Positions 23,396-35,761 of a stretch of 64,000 nucleotides of DNA are shown piece by piece (positions within the stretch are counted from its first letter, which is position 1; every line of letters starts with the position of its first letter). The notes beneath the pieces were generated by a model that was given only the letters and a program-made list of their open reading frames with translations, did no database searches and was not told the DNA's origin. The translations under genes were made by a program, and so were the position numbers. Source of the DNA: Margaritifera margaritifera (Eukaryota; Mollusca; Bivalvia; Unionida; Margaritiferidae). The DNA lies in assembly GCA_029931535.1 (NCBI GenBank), contig JAQPZY010001664.1:5548501-5612500 (forward strand), given 5' to 3'.

Positions 23396-23462
23396 TACTA
23401 CTACTACTACTACTACTGATACTACTACTACTACTACCACCACCACCACCACTACTACTACT
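23396..23462. repeat. (CTA)n/(CAC)n microsatellite
   Basis: A run of ACT triplets is interrupted by a CAC triplet block. It lies just upstream of a pogo-type copy. Confidence 0.95.
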
Positions 23463-23477
23463 CTGTCTTTCCATATA

Positions 23478-23602
23478 CAGTGAAACCTGTCAACAGCAGC
23501 AACCCATGGGAAAAGGCAAAACTGGCCTTTGTTGCTAAGTGACCTCATTACACAGGTTCACCTTTTAAAATTGGTTTTTGAACAAATATCTTGCACTGAA
23601 CA

Positions 23603-23633
<31 letters not shown>

Positions 23634-24690
23634 GCTATCAAGCTTGTTTTATGTGCACTATTTAACAAAATCATAAAATACACGTATATGTTGTTCTCTC
23701 CCAAATTTATGTTCTACACAAAATTACTGTATCCTGCTCACTTCAATCCATCCTATAAATTAAATCATGACTGACTTAAAATAATCACTGATCTTAGTTT
23801 GTTTTGTGCACAGTGACAAAACAAAAATGTCACTACTGATTGACAGTTTACATATGACTGTAAAACAGAGGACTGACTCTTTGGTCATCCAACTTGTTTA
23901 AGTTTCACTTGGAAACAGCTGTTCACACTTTAAAATGATATCTAGATCAGCCAGTTGCTCAACTTGCCAAGATCAAAAGACAGTCAGCTTGTGTGAGAAG
24001 CCTCTGATGAATAGGAAATCAAAAGAAGTCATGTATGGCTATTCTTTGTGACCCATGAACCGGCTTTGCCTACTTTTACAGACAAGTTTTAAATATTGAA
24101 TGACCCCTGACTGCAATGAAAAGGGATGTAACTCGTATCTCTTCTTACAGATGAACTTTTATCTTCAGACATAACTTTAATTCACAAGCAAATAGATGAA
24201 GATATTGAACTGTACCTGTCACACTGGCACAAAAGGTGACTTCCATTTCTGCTGCGATAACACAACTATTCCCACCATGAAGCAAAAGGTGACTTCCATT
24301 TCTGCTGTGATAGCACGACTAAGTTCCCACCATCCAGAAAACGAATTTCTTTGACCCTCTACCCTAATGACAAAAACTGCCTGGCTTTTGAATTTGACAT
24401 ATTGACACTTTTGAGTTACATTGTCAACGTGACTGGAGTATGAGCACAAGCAAGATAAGAAATGTTTGCACATCAATTCACATGATATTCCTTTATCTAA
24501 ACAATGCCTTCCTCATGAAGCAAACATTTAATTTCCATAGACTGAGTGGTCATGGTAGATACGTGCCAATGACTTCTTAAGGCAGGGAGAAACCATGTTT
24601 GGTTAGGAAACACCTGGCCATGGAAGGCAGGTGACTCTCACATACAGGACATATATATAGGAAATTTACCGGGGGAGGGGGTGAAATTAG
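23478..24690 (+). mobile_element. pogo/Tigger-type nonautonomous copy 2 (3' end eroded)
   Basis: It starts CAGTGAAACCTGTCAACAGC after a TA and is similar along its length to 28518-29696: CCCATGGGAAA, AAAACTGGCCTTTGT, ATT triplets, AAAGACAGTC, ATGACCCCTGACTG, CTCATGAAGCAAA, TATATAGGAAATTT. The terminal inverted end after GGAAATTTACC is missing or diverged. An internal 50-bp piece around AAAAGGTGACTTCCATTTCT is duplicated at 24233-24310, unlike the other copy. Confidence 0.9.
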
Positions 24691-25890
24691 AATGACATAA
24701 TGTACATACTCAATTCGTTTATTTAACTATTACCAGCTACAGGTTGTTGTTTTTGTTTTACTTGTAACAAATTTATCATAAAGGCAATATTAATGGTTCT
24801 CATAACTCATCGTCTCTTAGTTAGACATCTTCCATGAACATTTTCCTGTGTTTAATTTTTTTCTATGCCCTTTTTGCTTCATTGAATTAGTATGAGACAT
24901 AACACATTAAATATACATGTAGCAAGGAACAAATAAGATCTGTAATATTCATGGTAAAAAATATCCCCAGTCTAGGCCACCATCAGCAATATTTTCCCAA
25001 AAGAGAAATTTTCTGTCTTCATTTTTATCTTGTGCTTACCATAAAGAACAAGGCTTCCAGTTTTTGTTTTCAATACAGTAGTTCTTCACATCGGCAGATT
25101 CAATTTAGGTATAGTTTATAGGTTTATAATAATTAGTCTATGAATATGTTCAAATTATTGCCATTCACAATTTCTATTAATGATGATTGCTTGTTAAAAA
25201 ATGGCTAGTTTTACAGGGTTAAGGGTCCAATAAATCCAAAATCACTAAACAAATTATAGGGTGATGTGCATTTTCTTGCCCTACTCTTAGTTGACTATCT
25301 GAAAAAGGGTCATTACATAGAAATCATTGAAATGTATGGAAAAAAACTACTCTATCACTAATTGCCTATACAGTAATAGCTAAAGATTTATCAAATTTGC
25401 ATAGGTGGAAGATGATAGACTTCTCATAAAATACACACAGAAAAGGATATGTTGTTGAGTGTGTATTTTCAGCATGACAGAATTATCGAGATCTTTTCAG
25501 TTTTGTGCAACAGAAAGTCTGTGCAGCCAAATTATGACAGGTTGTAGATTTCCAAAGGTCTTGTATTGACTTTTTTTTCTTTCACAGGACTGTTATTGTG
25601 ATTATTAAAATTGTTTGCAAATTTTTCATTTTCATTATTTAAGAAGAGACAAGTTGCAGCCATGTCATTTTATGTCAAATCTCTCACAGAGTTCATAGCG
25701 CTTCAATACACCTCATTTAAAATTGATGTCATATTGGTTATGTCATAATATAATGATCACATCATTTCGAGCTGCTCAATAAGAGAAATGCTTTAAATAG
25801 AGTTACTGCTTTTACTTTAAACGGGGAATAAAAACAATGATTCCTTGCTAGAACCATCAATTTTAGTCAATAACGATACTTTTTTTGTAT
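24691..25890. other. KDM1A intron 3: no gene seen
   Basis: AT-rich sequence without recognised structure. Confidence 0.5.
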
Positions 25891-25984
25891 ACTTGCTAGA
25901 ATAAATGGTTTTGATTTATTACCAGTGGGTTTTTTTTATTTAAATATCAGTAAAATGTTCCTATGCATTTATTTGTCTCTCCGG

Positions 25985-26100
25985 AGGTTCAAGAGGGCAT
26001 TGATTATAGTGATTGGATTATTGAAGTTATGAAAACTACTAGTCCAACAGGAAATTTACTAGTCTCAGGCTAATGGACTACTGCTAATTTTCGAGCCCTG
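25985..26100 (-). mobile_element. Solo end of the hAT-type element seen at 60711
   Basis: The reverse complement starts at 26100 with CAGGGCTCGAAAATTAGCAG and continues with CTAGTAAATTTCCTGTTGGA and ACTAGTAGTTTTCATAA, matching 60711-60785 almost base for base. The rest of the element is not evident here. Confidence 0.85.
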
Positions 26101-28262
26101 AATACACATAGTGACTATAATAGCAGTTCTGTGATGTCAATGCTGGTTCAGCAGTTGTTACATTAACCTAGAAAATGGTAGGAGCATGAATCACATGACA
26201 TTACTGTATATTCTCGATGCCATGGGCAATGTGTGCTTGTGTCATATGTTGTAAGTTCCATGGTTTATTGTCAAATTGTGTCATGCACTGGTGTCATCAG
26301 TGTTTATGCTAAAGGGCTTATGTTACTTTCCTTGGCAAATGTATAAAGACAGTAAATCCTAGGTATCTTTATAATTAGTCCTGTATGTACTATAATAAAC
26401 ATACCTGCCAACCGTTATGGTTTTGGCATAATCATTATGATTTTATACATTGAATTATATTTTATGCTTGCCTGTGTATAGGTTATGTTTGTAGATTCAT
26501 TAATCAAAATAAAATGAAATACGGTAACAAAAACTGTTTGTCCTTTTAAATCCAGATTATCCACAAACATCATTAGGTGTTAGAAAATTGTAGAAAAGAA
26601 GGCCCCAGTGTATCGCTCACATATTTGAAAGAATATGCATGTCAAACTTGTACTTCCTTGTGTTCTTTTTATAGCAGCTGTATACTATATGACAGACTTA
26701 CAAGAAAACATGTTTTCTTCAGTTTGAAAAAATGTCTCTCAGATTAAATAATAATGAAGATAATTGTGTAAAGAACCAGTTTATACTGTAAGTAAATAAT
26801 GGTGCAAGATATCAAGCAGAGCAAGTTTTATTGATGTGGGCTGTGGCTCTAGAATGTTAAATGACTGAAAAATGTTAGAGGAGAAGGATCTTTATGAACT
26901 TTAACATGTCAGATCAGAAAACAGATAAATCAAGAGTGCTTCATAAAATGTAAGTGAAGAATACATTATTTAAAACTCTAGTCAAGTTTACGACATCACC
27001 ATTCTTGTGGCAAGTTTTGTAGAGTCGATTTTACGATCAATAACAATGGAATGTTTGACATGTTGACTAAATAAAATGTGTGTTGTGAATAGAATTTGTC
27101 AGTATATTCTATGTTTGAATTCTGGCACTGATCCACTTGGATTTGGTCCATTTTTGACAAGAACTTAAACCAGCTGCAGAAAAAGTTTAGTAATGAAAAT
27201 AAATGAATGTTTTTCATACAGTTTATTGTAATTACACATTTTATGCTCAGATTACACTTTTTGTCCACTTAGATTACATTTGTACCTCTCTAAAGGTTGG
27301 CAGGTATGCATAAAACGACAATGATATGGGTTGAAGAAATTTATCCCCATATTTCAGGGTCCTGATTGGCAAAGAAGAAATTCCAACGTAGGTTCTTCAT
27401 TGTTCTCTCCATCTCTTTCTAACATGCATGCCAAATGAAAAATGATTTCATGATCTTACATTTTCTCACATAGTTTATATTAACTTAAGTAGACTAATAT
27501 TACTTAAGAGTAGATTTTCCTAAGTTATTGATATTTCTAAAATGAGACTAGGTTGAGAAGAGTTGTAGCATACTACTGCCAGGTGTGCTAGAATTATCTG
27601 TTAAAATTGAACAGCGGACCTCAAAATATGTTGTGGTTACAAAAACTATTCCTACCATATTGCATTCATTATGAGCCCCTGAAGGCAAAAGTTCTTAAAA
27701 AAAGAAAACATTCATAACTGGAGTATACAAGTTAGTTTGTCGTGTTCTCAAATGTATGTCATGCTTGCACAGGTATAGGTAATATATATAGGTCATTTGA
27801 CTGAGGCAGTACATCAGGACAAGAAAATGTATGCACATAAGATAGTCATCTTTTGGAGTTTTGTTGTCTATTGTATTTGTTGTATTTTTCATATTGTATC
27901 AAGTTACCATACACACATACAATATCCAACTTGTGCCTTACAAGTTTATAATTTTCTTTAGGAGGAAACAAATCCAATATTACTGCTTGCTTTGCAAGGA
28001 AATTTTTGAGAGGACTGTATTGAAAATTTGAATTTTCAGTCATACTTGCTTGAAAGTTTGAATTTTCAGTTTTTCTTCTATATAAAAATCTGTGTATGTG
28101 TATAGACGTTTCCTTGTCCAAGAATATTTTTAAGTAGTTTTTGGCATAGGAATTGTTGCCTCCTGTTTTCAACATGTCATGTAAAGTTCTTCATAGATGT
28201 GGCATTTTTGAATGAGAACATTTATTTCTTTGTGACTTGCATATTGTAAATCTCACATAAGT
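26101..28262. other. KDM1A intron 3: no gene seen
   Basis: AT-rich sequence with chance open frames (for example 26996-27268 and 27846-28175, both minus) lacking recognisable domains. A direct repeat of a GAAAATTTGAATTTTCAGT-type block occurs at about 28020-28070. Confidence 0.5.
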
Positions 28263-28462
28263 ACCATATATACTCACTTATAATTCAAGTCCAACTGCAA
28301 ACTGCACAGATTCAGATCTGCCATCACATAATGCGCCAGCAGATCTGGGTCTCTGCAGTTTGTTAGGGGAAATCAGTAGAACAATCAACGTAGACCCTAA
28401 TCTGCTGGCGCATTATGCGGCGGCAGATCAGAGTCTATGTTTTTTGCAGTATGCATATAACT
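28263..28462. mobile_element. Foldback MITE, family M copy 1
   Basis: It starts ACCATATATACTCACTTATA and contains, in inverted order, GATCTGCCATCACATAATGC, GCCAGCAGATC, a central CAATC/GAACAA segment, then CTGCTGGCGCATTATGC and GGCAGATC. Copies of the same element lie at 49582, 53541 and 59133. Confidence 0.9.
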
Positions 28463-28517
28463 TTTGTTTCTTTTACCAAGGGAGCTAACTTGTAAAGACA
28501 TAATTCAAATTGTAATA

Positions 28518-29696
28518 CAGTCAAACCTGTCAATAGCGGCCATCCATGGGAAAGGGCAAAACTGGCCTTTGTACACAGGTGACCTCATTACACAAGTTCA
28601 CCTTTTAAAATTGGTTTTTGAACAAATACCTTGCACTGAACATCATTATTATTATTATTATTATTATTGCTATCAAGATTGTTTTATGTTCACTATTCAT
28701 CAAAATCATATATGTTGTTCTTCCACAAATTTATGTTCCACACAAGATTATTGTATTTTGCTCACTTTAATCAATCCTATAAATTAAATCATCACCGACT
28801 TAAAATAATCACCAATCTTGGTTTTGTGCACCATGACAACACAAGAATTTCACAATTGATTGACAGTTTACACAGAAACTGACTCTTTGGTCAGCCAACT
28901 TGTACAAGTTATGCTGGTAACAGATGTTCACACTTTAAAAATAATATCTGGATTACTCAGTTGCTTAAACAGCCAAGATCAAAAGACAGTCGGCTATTGT
29001 AAGAAGCCTGTGATGATTAGGAAATCAAAAGAAGTCATGTATAGCTATTCTTTGTGAACCATGAACCGAAACTGCACCTACCTTTGCAAACAAGTTTTAA
29101 ACATTGAATGACCCCTGACTGTAATGAAAAGGGATGTAACTCGTATCTCTTCTCAAAGAGAAACTTTTTTCTTCAGAGATAGCTTTTATTCACTGGCAAA
29201 TAGATGAAGATATTGAACTCCAGCTGTCCCACTGGCACAAAAGGTGGCTTCATTTCTGCTGCAATAACACAACTATTCCCACCATGAAGCAAAAGAATTG
29301 CTTTGACCCTCTACTCTAATGATAAAAACTGCCTCACTTTCGAATTTGACATATTGACACCTTTGAGTTCCAATGTCAACGTGACTGGAATACAGAGTAC
29401 AAGCGAGATAAAAAATGTTTGCACATCAATTCACATGATATTTCTTTATCTAAACAATGCCTTCCTCATGAAGCAAAAATTTAGTTTGCATAGACTGAGC
29501 GGTCACTGTAGATACACACCAGTGACCGCTTAAGGCAGGAAGAAACCATTGTTTGGTTTGGAAACACTTGGCTGCTGACTATGGAAGGCAGGTGACAGTT
29601 ACGTACGGGACATTTATATAGGAAATTTGCGGGGAGGGAATACAGTATGGCAGTTGTGAACAAGTGAACGCTGAGTAAAGGTGACCATTAGGACTG
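28518..29696 (+). mobile_element. pogo/Tigger-type nonautonomous copy 3 (complete)
   Basis: It starts CAGTCAAACCTGTCAATAGC and ends GTGACCATTAGGACTG, flanked by TA at 28516-28517 and 29697-29698. It is 1,179 bp long, near-collinear with 23478-24690, and its right end matches the left end of 13945 in reverse complement. It carries an ATT-triplet microsatellite at about 28644-28670 and no transposase. Direct repeats of over 1 kb about 5 kb apart in one intron could recombine. Confidence 0.92.
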
Positions 29697-29698
29697 TA

Positions 29699-30395
<697 letters not shown>

Positions 30396-30624
30396 TAGTA
30401 ATTTTGTAACCACTGGACAGATTTAAAATATATTTGCAGAGGGCTAAAGAAATCTATATTTTCTGGGAGGTAAACAAGTGCATGTTTAACCTCTGTCATC
30501 ATTCACACACTTTTTATCACTTTAATGTTTCACAGAATTTTTTATTTTATACAAAGTTTTATGCCCAGTGTCAGTTGTGATGGAGTAAAAGAATTTTCTC
30601 CATCTGTGTGGACAGGATTGGTAC

Positions 30625-30850
30625 TAAGATTTATACTGTACAATCCATAAGCCACATCTAAATGTTACAAAAGATAAGCCATAGTGGTCATCATGTTTGT
30701 TGGTGTTAACCACATTTTTAACACATTATTAGCTATATCACACAGAAGAAATGGGAGTTAAGTACCTTTCACAAGGACACACTGAGGCAGTCAACCTGAA
30801 CTGGCCAAGTGGGTATTGAACTTGCAACCTATTGATTACCTGTTATATCC
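30625..30850 (-). repeat. SINE-like repeat, reverse orientation
   Basis: It shares with 46850-47035 the blocks TTAACxxCA, ATGGGAGTTAAGTACCTTTC-like, AAGGACACACTGAGGCAG-like and GGGTATTGAACTTGCAACC, the reverse complement of a B-box-type GGTTCAATACCC. The A-box part is degenerate. Confidence 0.65.
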
Positions 30851-31440
30851 TCCCATCCTATTTATCAGCCAGCTTCAATCTTTAGTTGGTTTTATAAGAC
30901 AGCTAAACCTTCTGTTTACTAGAGGTGTATATTGTAACTGTATCATCACTGATGTCACGATATCGTAGGTTTCAGAATTTTATTAAATGCAGTGTATTTT
31001 ATTGGCCATAACATGACAGAACTGAAAAAAGATACAGTGTCATCAGATTAAATCGGGATGCCGATCCAGTCATTTTATGTACTTCCAGGTGTCATCAAAT
31101 TTAGAGATTACATTATTACATTTTTTTTTGTTTTTTGTTTTATTGTTTGTATTGTGACGAGAGTTGGTGATACCATATACACTCGAATTTTGAGAACTCA
31201 AATATCTGCACGTTAAAGTTTTTGTTTGAGTTTTTGGTCTTTTGAGTTTTTGGGAGGAGGCAAACAGGAGAACGCTGTACAGCAGAACAGAACAAGTCCT
31301 TTGAGTGATATGGAATATTTTAGTGATTTGAATGTTGCAGAGTATTCAAGTGATGTTTGAATTTTTTTACTGGGGCTATGATGTAAAATAGTGATAAAAA
31401 TTGTAGGATCAATGCTAATGTTGGATAAACAAATTATTAT
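30851..31440. other. KDM1A intron 4: no feature seen
   Basis: AT-rich sequence with a T-rich stretch at about 31110-31145. Confidence 0.5.
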
Positions 31441-31447
31441 CTTATAG

Positions 31448-31525
31448 TGAATTTCTGGAAATTCTTTTCAGACAGTAGAGCATCAGTCCCTTCGAAGGTG
31501 TCTTGTTTGCATAGAAATACAAGGG
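31448..31525 (+). repeat. Solo tail of the family A element
   Basis: AAATTCTTTTCAGACAGTAG, GCATCAGTCCCTTCGAAGG and TCTTGTTTGCA match the tails at 1480-1530 and 8250-8300, but no family A array precedes it. Confidence 0.75.
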
Positions 31526-31825
31526 AACAAAGATTTTGTTATTTTACTTGTTATCTAAATCTCCAACCTAGCTTCTCTCAGTTGGGAATTTTTAGATCAA
31601 AATTTGGAAAATACACATGTATACATATTTGTTAAACTGGGAATATGGCTGAAATTTATCTCTAGGGCTGAAATTTATCTCCCCTCCCCCTTTCCAAAAG
31701 GCCTTAGAAAATCCCTGAAATATGTGCTTGTTTTATTATTGAACAAGGGCCATAAAGTTTGTTTCTAATAAACACAAGATAGAGATTCTTTTTATTACAC
31801 AGCAGCATGCACTTTTTTTTATTGT

Positions 31826-32060
31826 TCAATGATTTTGCTAGATGTTATACCACATTATACCACACTGCTGTGTTATATACAATATTATACCACATTGCTA
31901 GGTGTTTTACCACATAATCTTTTGTTATACCACATAATACCACATTACTAGCTGTTTTACCACATTATACTTCATTTCTAGTTGCTATACCACATTATAT
32001 ATACCTCATTGCTAGGTGTTTTACCACATACTTCATTTCTAGATGTTATACAACAGTTGA
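31826..32060. repeat. Irregular tandem repeat with TTATACCACATTATACC units
   Basis: Degenerate units of about 35-40 bp contain (A/T)TTGCTAG(G/A)TGTTTTACCACA and TTATACCACATTATAC. It lies immediately before KDM1A exon 5 (about 60 bp to the acceptor). Confidence 0.8.
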
Positions 32061-32122
32061 TGTTGTTATGACAGTAATTTATCAAAATATTATGTAATAA
32101 TAATGAACATCTGTCACTGCAG

Positions 32123-32218
32123 TGAGAAATGGCTACTCTTGTGTACCTGTAGCACTTTCTGAAGGACTGGACATAAAGCTTAACACAGCTGTAAGACAGA
32201 TCAAATACACCAACTCAG
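32123..32218 (+). CDS. KDM1A: KDM1A exon: [20 protein letters not shown]
   Basis: Encodes the oxidase-domain strand [20 protein letters not shown] and continues with [13 protein letters not shown]; the vertebrate protein has [20 protein letters not shown]. This is the FAD-binding half near the substrate cavity. It comprises two bases completing Val, 31 codons, and one base of the next Gly. The acceptor is CTGCAG and the donor GTATGT. It follows closely after an irregular tandem repeat. Confidence 0.97.
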
Positions 32219-33219
32219 GTATGTCCTGTTTCAAGGCTTCTTTTTTATAAAATGCTCTAGTAGCAATGAATTTTAGGGGTCCATAAATAAAATTATTTTG
32301 TGGGGAAAAAAAGTAAAAATATTTACAAGTTTGTTTCTTAACATGTAAAATGAATTCAAAGCATTTTTCAGCTGATGTTAGCAGTGTGATATTGTAAAGA
32401 AGCACTGCCATTTTCTTTGGGATGTTCAAAATAGTTCAGATAGTTTTTTACAACTTTCTGAAGAAAAGTGAAAATGTTGTCAGTGTATTATACTGTGAAT
32501 TTATTAATTTTGTTGTTTTCTTAATGTTCATCAGTAACCTCAACTCATACAATTATGTCAATGAGAGCGAGAGAGAGAGAGAGAGAAGAAAGGAAAACAA
32601 AGGAAAACCTTTCTAAACAGTACAATGTAGTGTTGCATCCAGTGGTATCACTCATTAAATGAAGAGGATAACTGATTTTTTCTGGCGGAGTTCTGATCAA
32701 AACGCCTATGTAGATGTTATTTAAATGTTACCTGAGGAGCTTACTCTGTACTAAATCATAATTTCTGTGTGATTAATAACATGGTCAAGTTTATTCATAT
32801 TCTGTCGAACCAGTGTTTTTAAATCCCTTCCAGATTAAATAACCCCTCTCAGCAAAGCATTAATGTGCTTCCATCACCCAACATGCATGAATTAGCTTAA
32901 TCAAATATATTCATAGATCAATCTAAAAAATAATCTACTTACAATTTTTAACATGTGCACAAACAATGTGTTTGGGACCAGCATAAACTGAATTAAATAT
33001 TAAGATCATATTCACTTTATCAGATGGTAACATAAAAATTCTACATAGGATGTTAGCTCGAACTCACTAATTGTTTTTGGTTTTATTTTATTAATATAAT
33101 TACCTCATGAATGTAAGTCCCCACAAAATACCCAAAATTGCTCCCTTGACAATAAATAATTTCACAGTTTTTTGTAAAATTGTATTTTCAGTGTATGTAT
33201 GTTTATTTTTCTTCAATAG
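32219..33219. other. KDM1A intron 5: (GA)n microsatellite, no gene
   Basis: A GAGAGA tract lies at about 32564-32586. The rest is AT-rich without recognised structure. Confidence 0.6.
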
Positions 33220-33422
33220 GAGTTGAGATTTTTACCACCAATTCCAAGAATAACACCAATCCACAGACTTTTAAAGGAGATGCTGTGTTATGCACCCTGC
33301 CTCTAGGTGTACTGAAAGAATGTATCAGGGGAGGAGGACTAAACTCAGTCCAGTTTAATCCCCCATTACCAGATTGGAAGTCTGCAGCCATTCAGAGGAT
33401 GGGATTCGGTAATCTTAACAAG
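33220..33422 (+). CDS. KDM1A: KDM1A exon ending at catalytic Lys661 equivalent
   Basis: Encodes GVEIFTTNSKNNTNPQTFKG, then DAVLCTLPLGVLKECIRGGG and a segment ending RMGFGNLNK. The last codon, AAG at 33420-33422, corresponds to human Lys661, which holds the water at flavin N5 and is essential for catalysis. Compared with the vertebrate protein there is a short extra Gly-rich loop (IRGGGLNS) between GVLK and VQF, as I recall in other invertebrate LSD1 proteins. Two bases complete Gly, then 67 codons. The acceptor is CAATAG and the donor GTCAGT. Confidence 0.98.
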
Positions 33423-33649
33423 GTCAGTATTACATGAATTTCGATCATTTGGAAAAAAAACAACACTGATTTTAATATATATTTTCTTTTAATATGAATC
33501 TAGTGCACCTTATTTCCATTTGAACTTCTAGTGTGTGTCTTAGACGATATAGTATAAACAATACATGTTGGGAGCTCAGGGCTTCCAAAAAGTTGAATGT
33601 GTTACCCAATGGGCTACTACATGACATCATTACTTGTGTTGTATTTTTA

Positions 33650-34210
33650 GCTCATCTGCGCTAAGTGCAGGAGAGCTTATATTATAATCCAGTGCCGTAG
33701 TTGTCATTAGTGTTGGCATTAGCAAATGTACACCATTTATGTTTAGGTCAGTTTTTCAGACACAATTTCTTGTATAGTCATGAAAGTTTATATGTGCATA
33801 CCTGCTGAGAATTACTTCACCCAGCATACCAAAAGTAGGTCAGTGTGATCTGTTTTTTACCTTCCAGTGACCATGTTCTTACATTTAGGTCGGTTTCTAG
33901 AACACCATTGTGGTCAGTTCTGAGGAGTACTACATTATAACAAAAAAGGTTACTGATTTCCTTTTTACGCTACTGTGATAATATACACTTGTTATGCTTA
34001 GGTCAGTTTCTGGGACACTTGCTTGTACAGTCATGGAAATAGATATGTGCATTCAGCTTGAAGAATATTAAACCACCATACCTAAAGCAGATCACTTTGA
34101 CCTACTTTTCACACTCCAATGATCATATATACTTTAGGTGAGTGCTTATATAGTCATGAAACTGGATATTAGCATACATTATCACTCAATATTGATCATC
34201 TTGAGCACTG
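33650..34210 (+). repeat. Family C tandem array 1, KDM1A intron 6
   Basis: It starts with a head TTTAGCTCATCTGCGCTAAG, then about three to four degenerate units with TTTAGGTCAGTTT, TACAGTCATGAAA, GTGCATA and a GATCACTTTGACCTAC-type block. Anchor spacing is about 142 and 113 bp. The same family lies at 45795-46225. Confidence 0.8.
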
Positions 34211-34429
34211 GCAGATACAAAACTCTGTTTCTGAATAAATAGGTGTAGGTGGGCTGTGCTGTTTTCTGACGGCTTCATTTTGTCTTTCAAAATATAACTA
34301 TTCCAATGTTTCACAAAGGATAATAAGTTTTAATAACTTGTAACAAGGAACAAGGGAAAACTGAAAGGTAACAGTTTCACATTGTTATACCTTCAAAGAG
34401 CTAGCAAATTTGAGCTAGGCTACCATTTT

Positions 34430-34730
34430 CTTACTGTCCGCTGCCTTTTTGAGGAAAAGTGGGGAACATTGTATCTGTGTTTCTGCCTGTCTGTCTCACT
34501 TTCATTTCCACTCTGTAACTTTAAAGCTGTTTGAGATCAAGGGATGAAACTTGACATACTTATACACCATAACTAGAAGGTGTGTTGTGTACCACGTTGT
34601 TTGTGCTGTCTTCAAGGTCAAGGTCATTTATCAATATTTTATGTTTTCCATCACACTCTCCCTTCTGCAACTATAAAACCATTCGAGACTGAGGGATCAA
34701 ACTTACACATGTTTGAATATCTGGTCAACC
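34430..34730 (+). repeat. Degenerate two-unit repeat with nuclear-receptor-like motif
   Basis: Two related units of about 170 bp: CACTTTCATTTCCACTCTGT with GAGATCAAGGGATGAAACTT, then CACACTCTCCCTTCTGCAAC with GAGACTGAGGGATCAAACTT. Between them is TCAAGGTCAAGGTCA at 34612-34626. Confidence 0.7.
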
Positions 34731-35518
34731 TGCAATGAGCTGCACCAAGCAGACTTGCCAACCCTTACAATTTGGCCATAAGTCTTATGGAAATTACCCT
34801 TAAATTACAGACTTTCCGAATAAAAGCACGAATTATGGAAATATGATTGTTGTGGTAAAATCTGGATACTGGCTTGTCCGTGTTTGATGATTTGGATCGG
34901 GGTTTCATATAAGATTCAGTGGAGTTGGTCAGGGAACCAGACTAACTTTACAGGAATACCTCAGATGCTTTGAACTGCACATATTTTTTCATACAAAACA
35001 TCTGCATGATCAAGCTGTTGCTTGTAGAATTTTCTTTGTGATATTTAATGTCACTTAAGCTTTATAAGGACAAACACTGTAGTAGACTCAATTAGTAACT
35101 AGCCTCATAAAATAGCTCTTCACAAGTTCAGCAGAAACAGGTTAGCTTTAAGAAAGTAGACAATTTTGATTTAAAAATTGGTCTGTTCCTTAAAATGGCC
35201 ATTTATTGCTAATTTGAGGGAAAAATGCACTTTAAAACAATGGTGAAGCACATTCTCAAAAACTGTCTGGTTCTTTATATGTTTTTTTTATTGGATTTGT
35301 GTGCCTCACCTTGATAGACGTAGGAGTATATAGTGTTGCCCATTGTCCAATTGTCAGTCTGTCCAGCCATTGGTCATACCTTGGTTATGTTTTACATTTA
35401 GGTCATTTCAGGTACTATGGTGGGGCATCTGCATGCCATGAACACATTTCTAGTCTAAAATGTGATGCTCAAGAATACAATTATCATGTTTATTTGACAC
35501 TACATATATGTTATTTAG
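34731..35518. other. KDM1A intron 6, 3' part: no feature seen
   Basis: No coding or repeat structure was recognised apart from short T runs. Confidence 0.5.
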
Positions 35519-35761
35519 GTGGTTCTTTGTTTTGATCGAGTGTTCTGGGATCCCAACGCCAATCTGTTTGGCCATGTTGGCAGCACCACAGCAAGTCGTG
35601 GGGAGCTGTTTCTCTTCTGGAACCTGTACAAGGCCCCAGTTCTTCTAGCTCTTGTGGCAGGAGAGGCTGCAGCTATAATGGAGAATGTCAGCGATGATGT
35701 GATTGTTGGCAGATCCATAGTGGTGTTGAAGGGAATTTTTGGCAACAACAATGTACCACAG
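35519..35761 (+). CDS. KDM1A: KDM1A exon: oxidase core [10 protein letters not shown]
   Basis: Exactly 81 codons, phase 0 at both ends. It encodes [60 protein letters not shown] and a segment ending [10 protein letters not shown]. The block FLFWNL contains the Trp695 equivalent and SRGELFLFW is invariant in LSD1. This is the most conserved part in the window, with conservative substitutions such as Ala for Gly in GEAAAIMEN. The acceptor is TTATTTAG and the donor GTAAGC. The intron after it contains the largest tandem array of the window. Confidence 0.98.

Noticed and set aside
23339..23548. Poly-Val open frame on the minus strand
   Set aside because: A translation of the CTA/CAC microsatellite.
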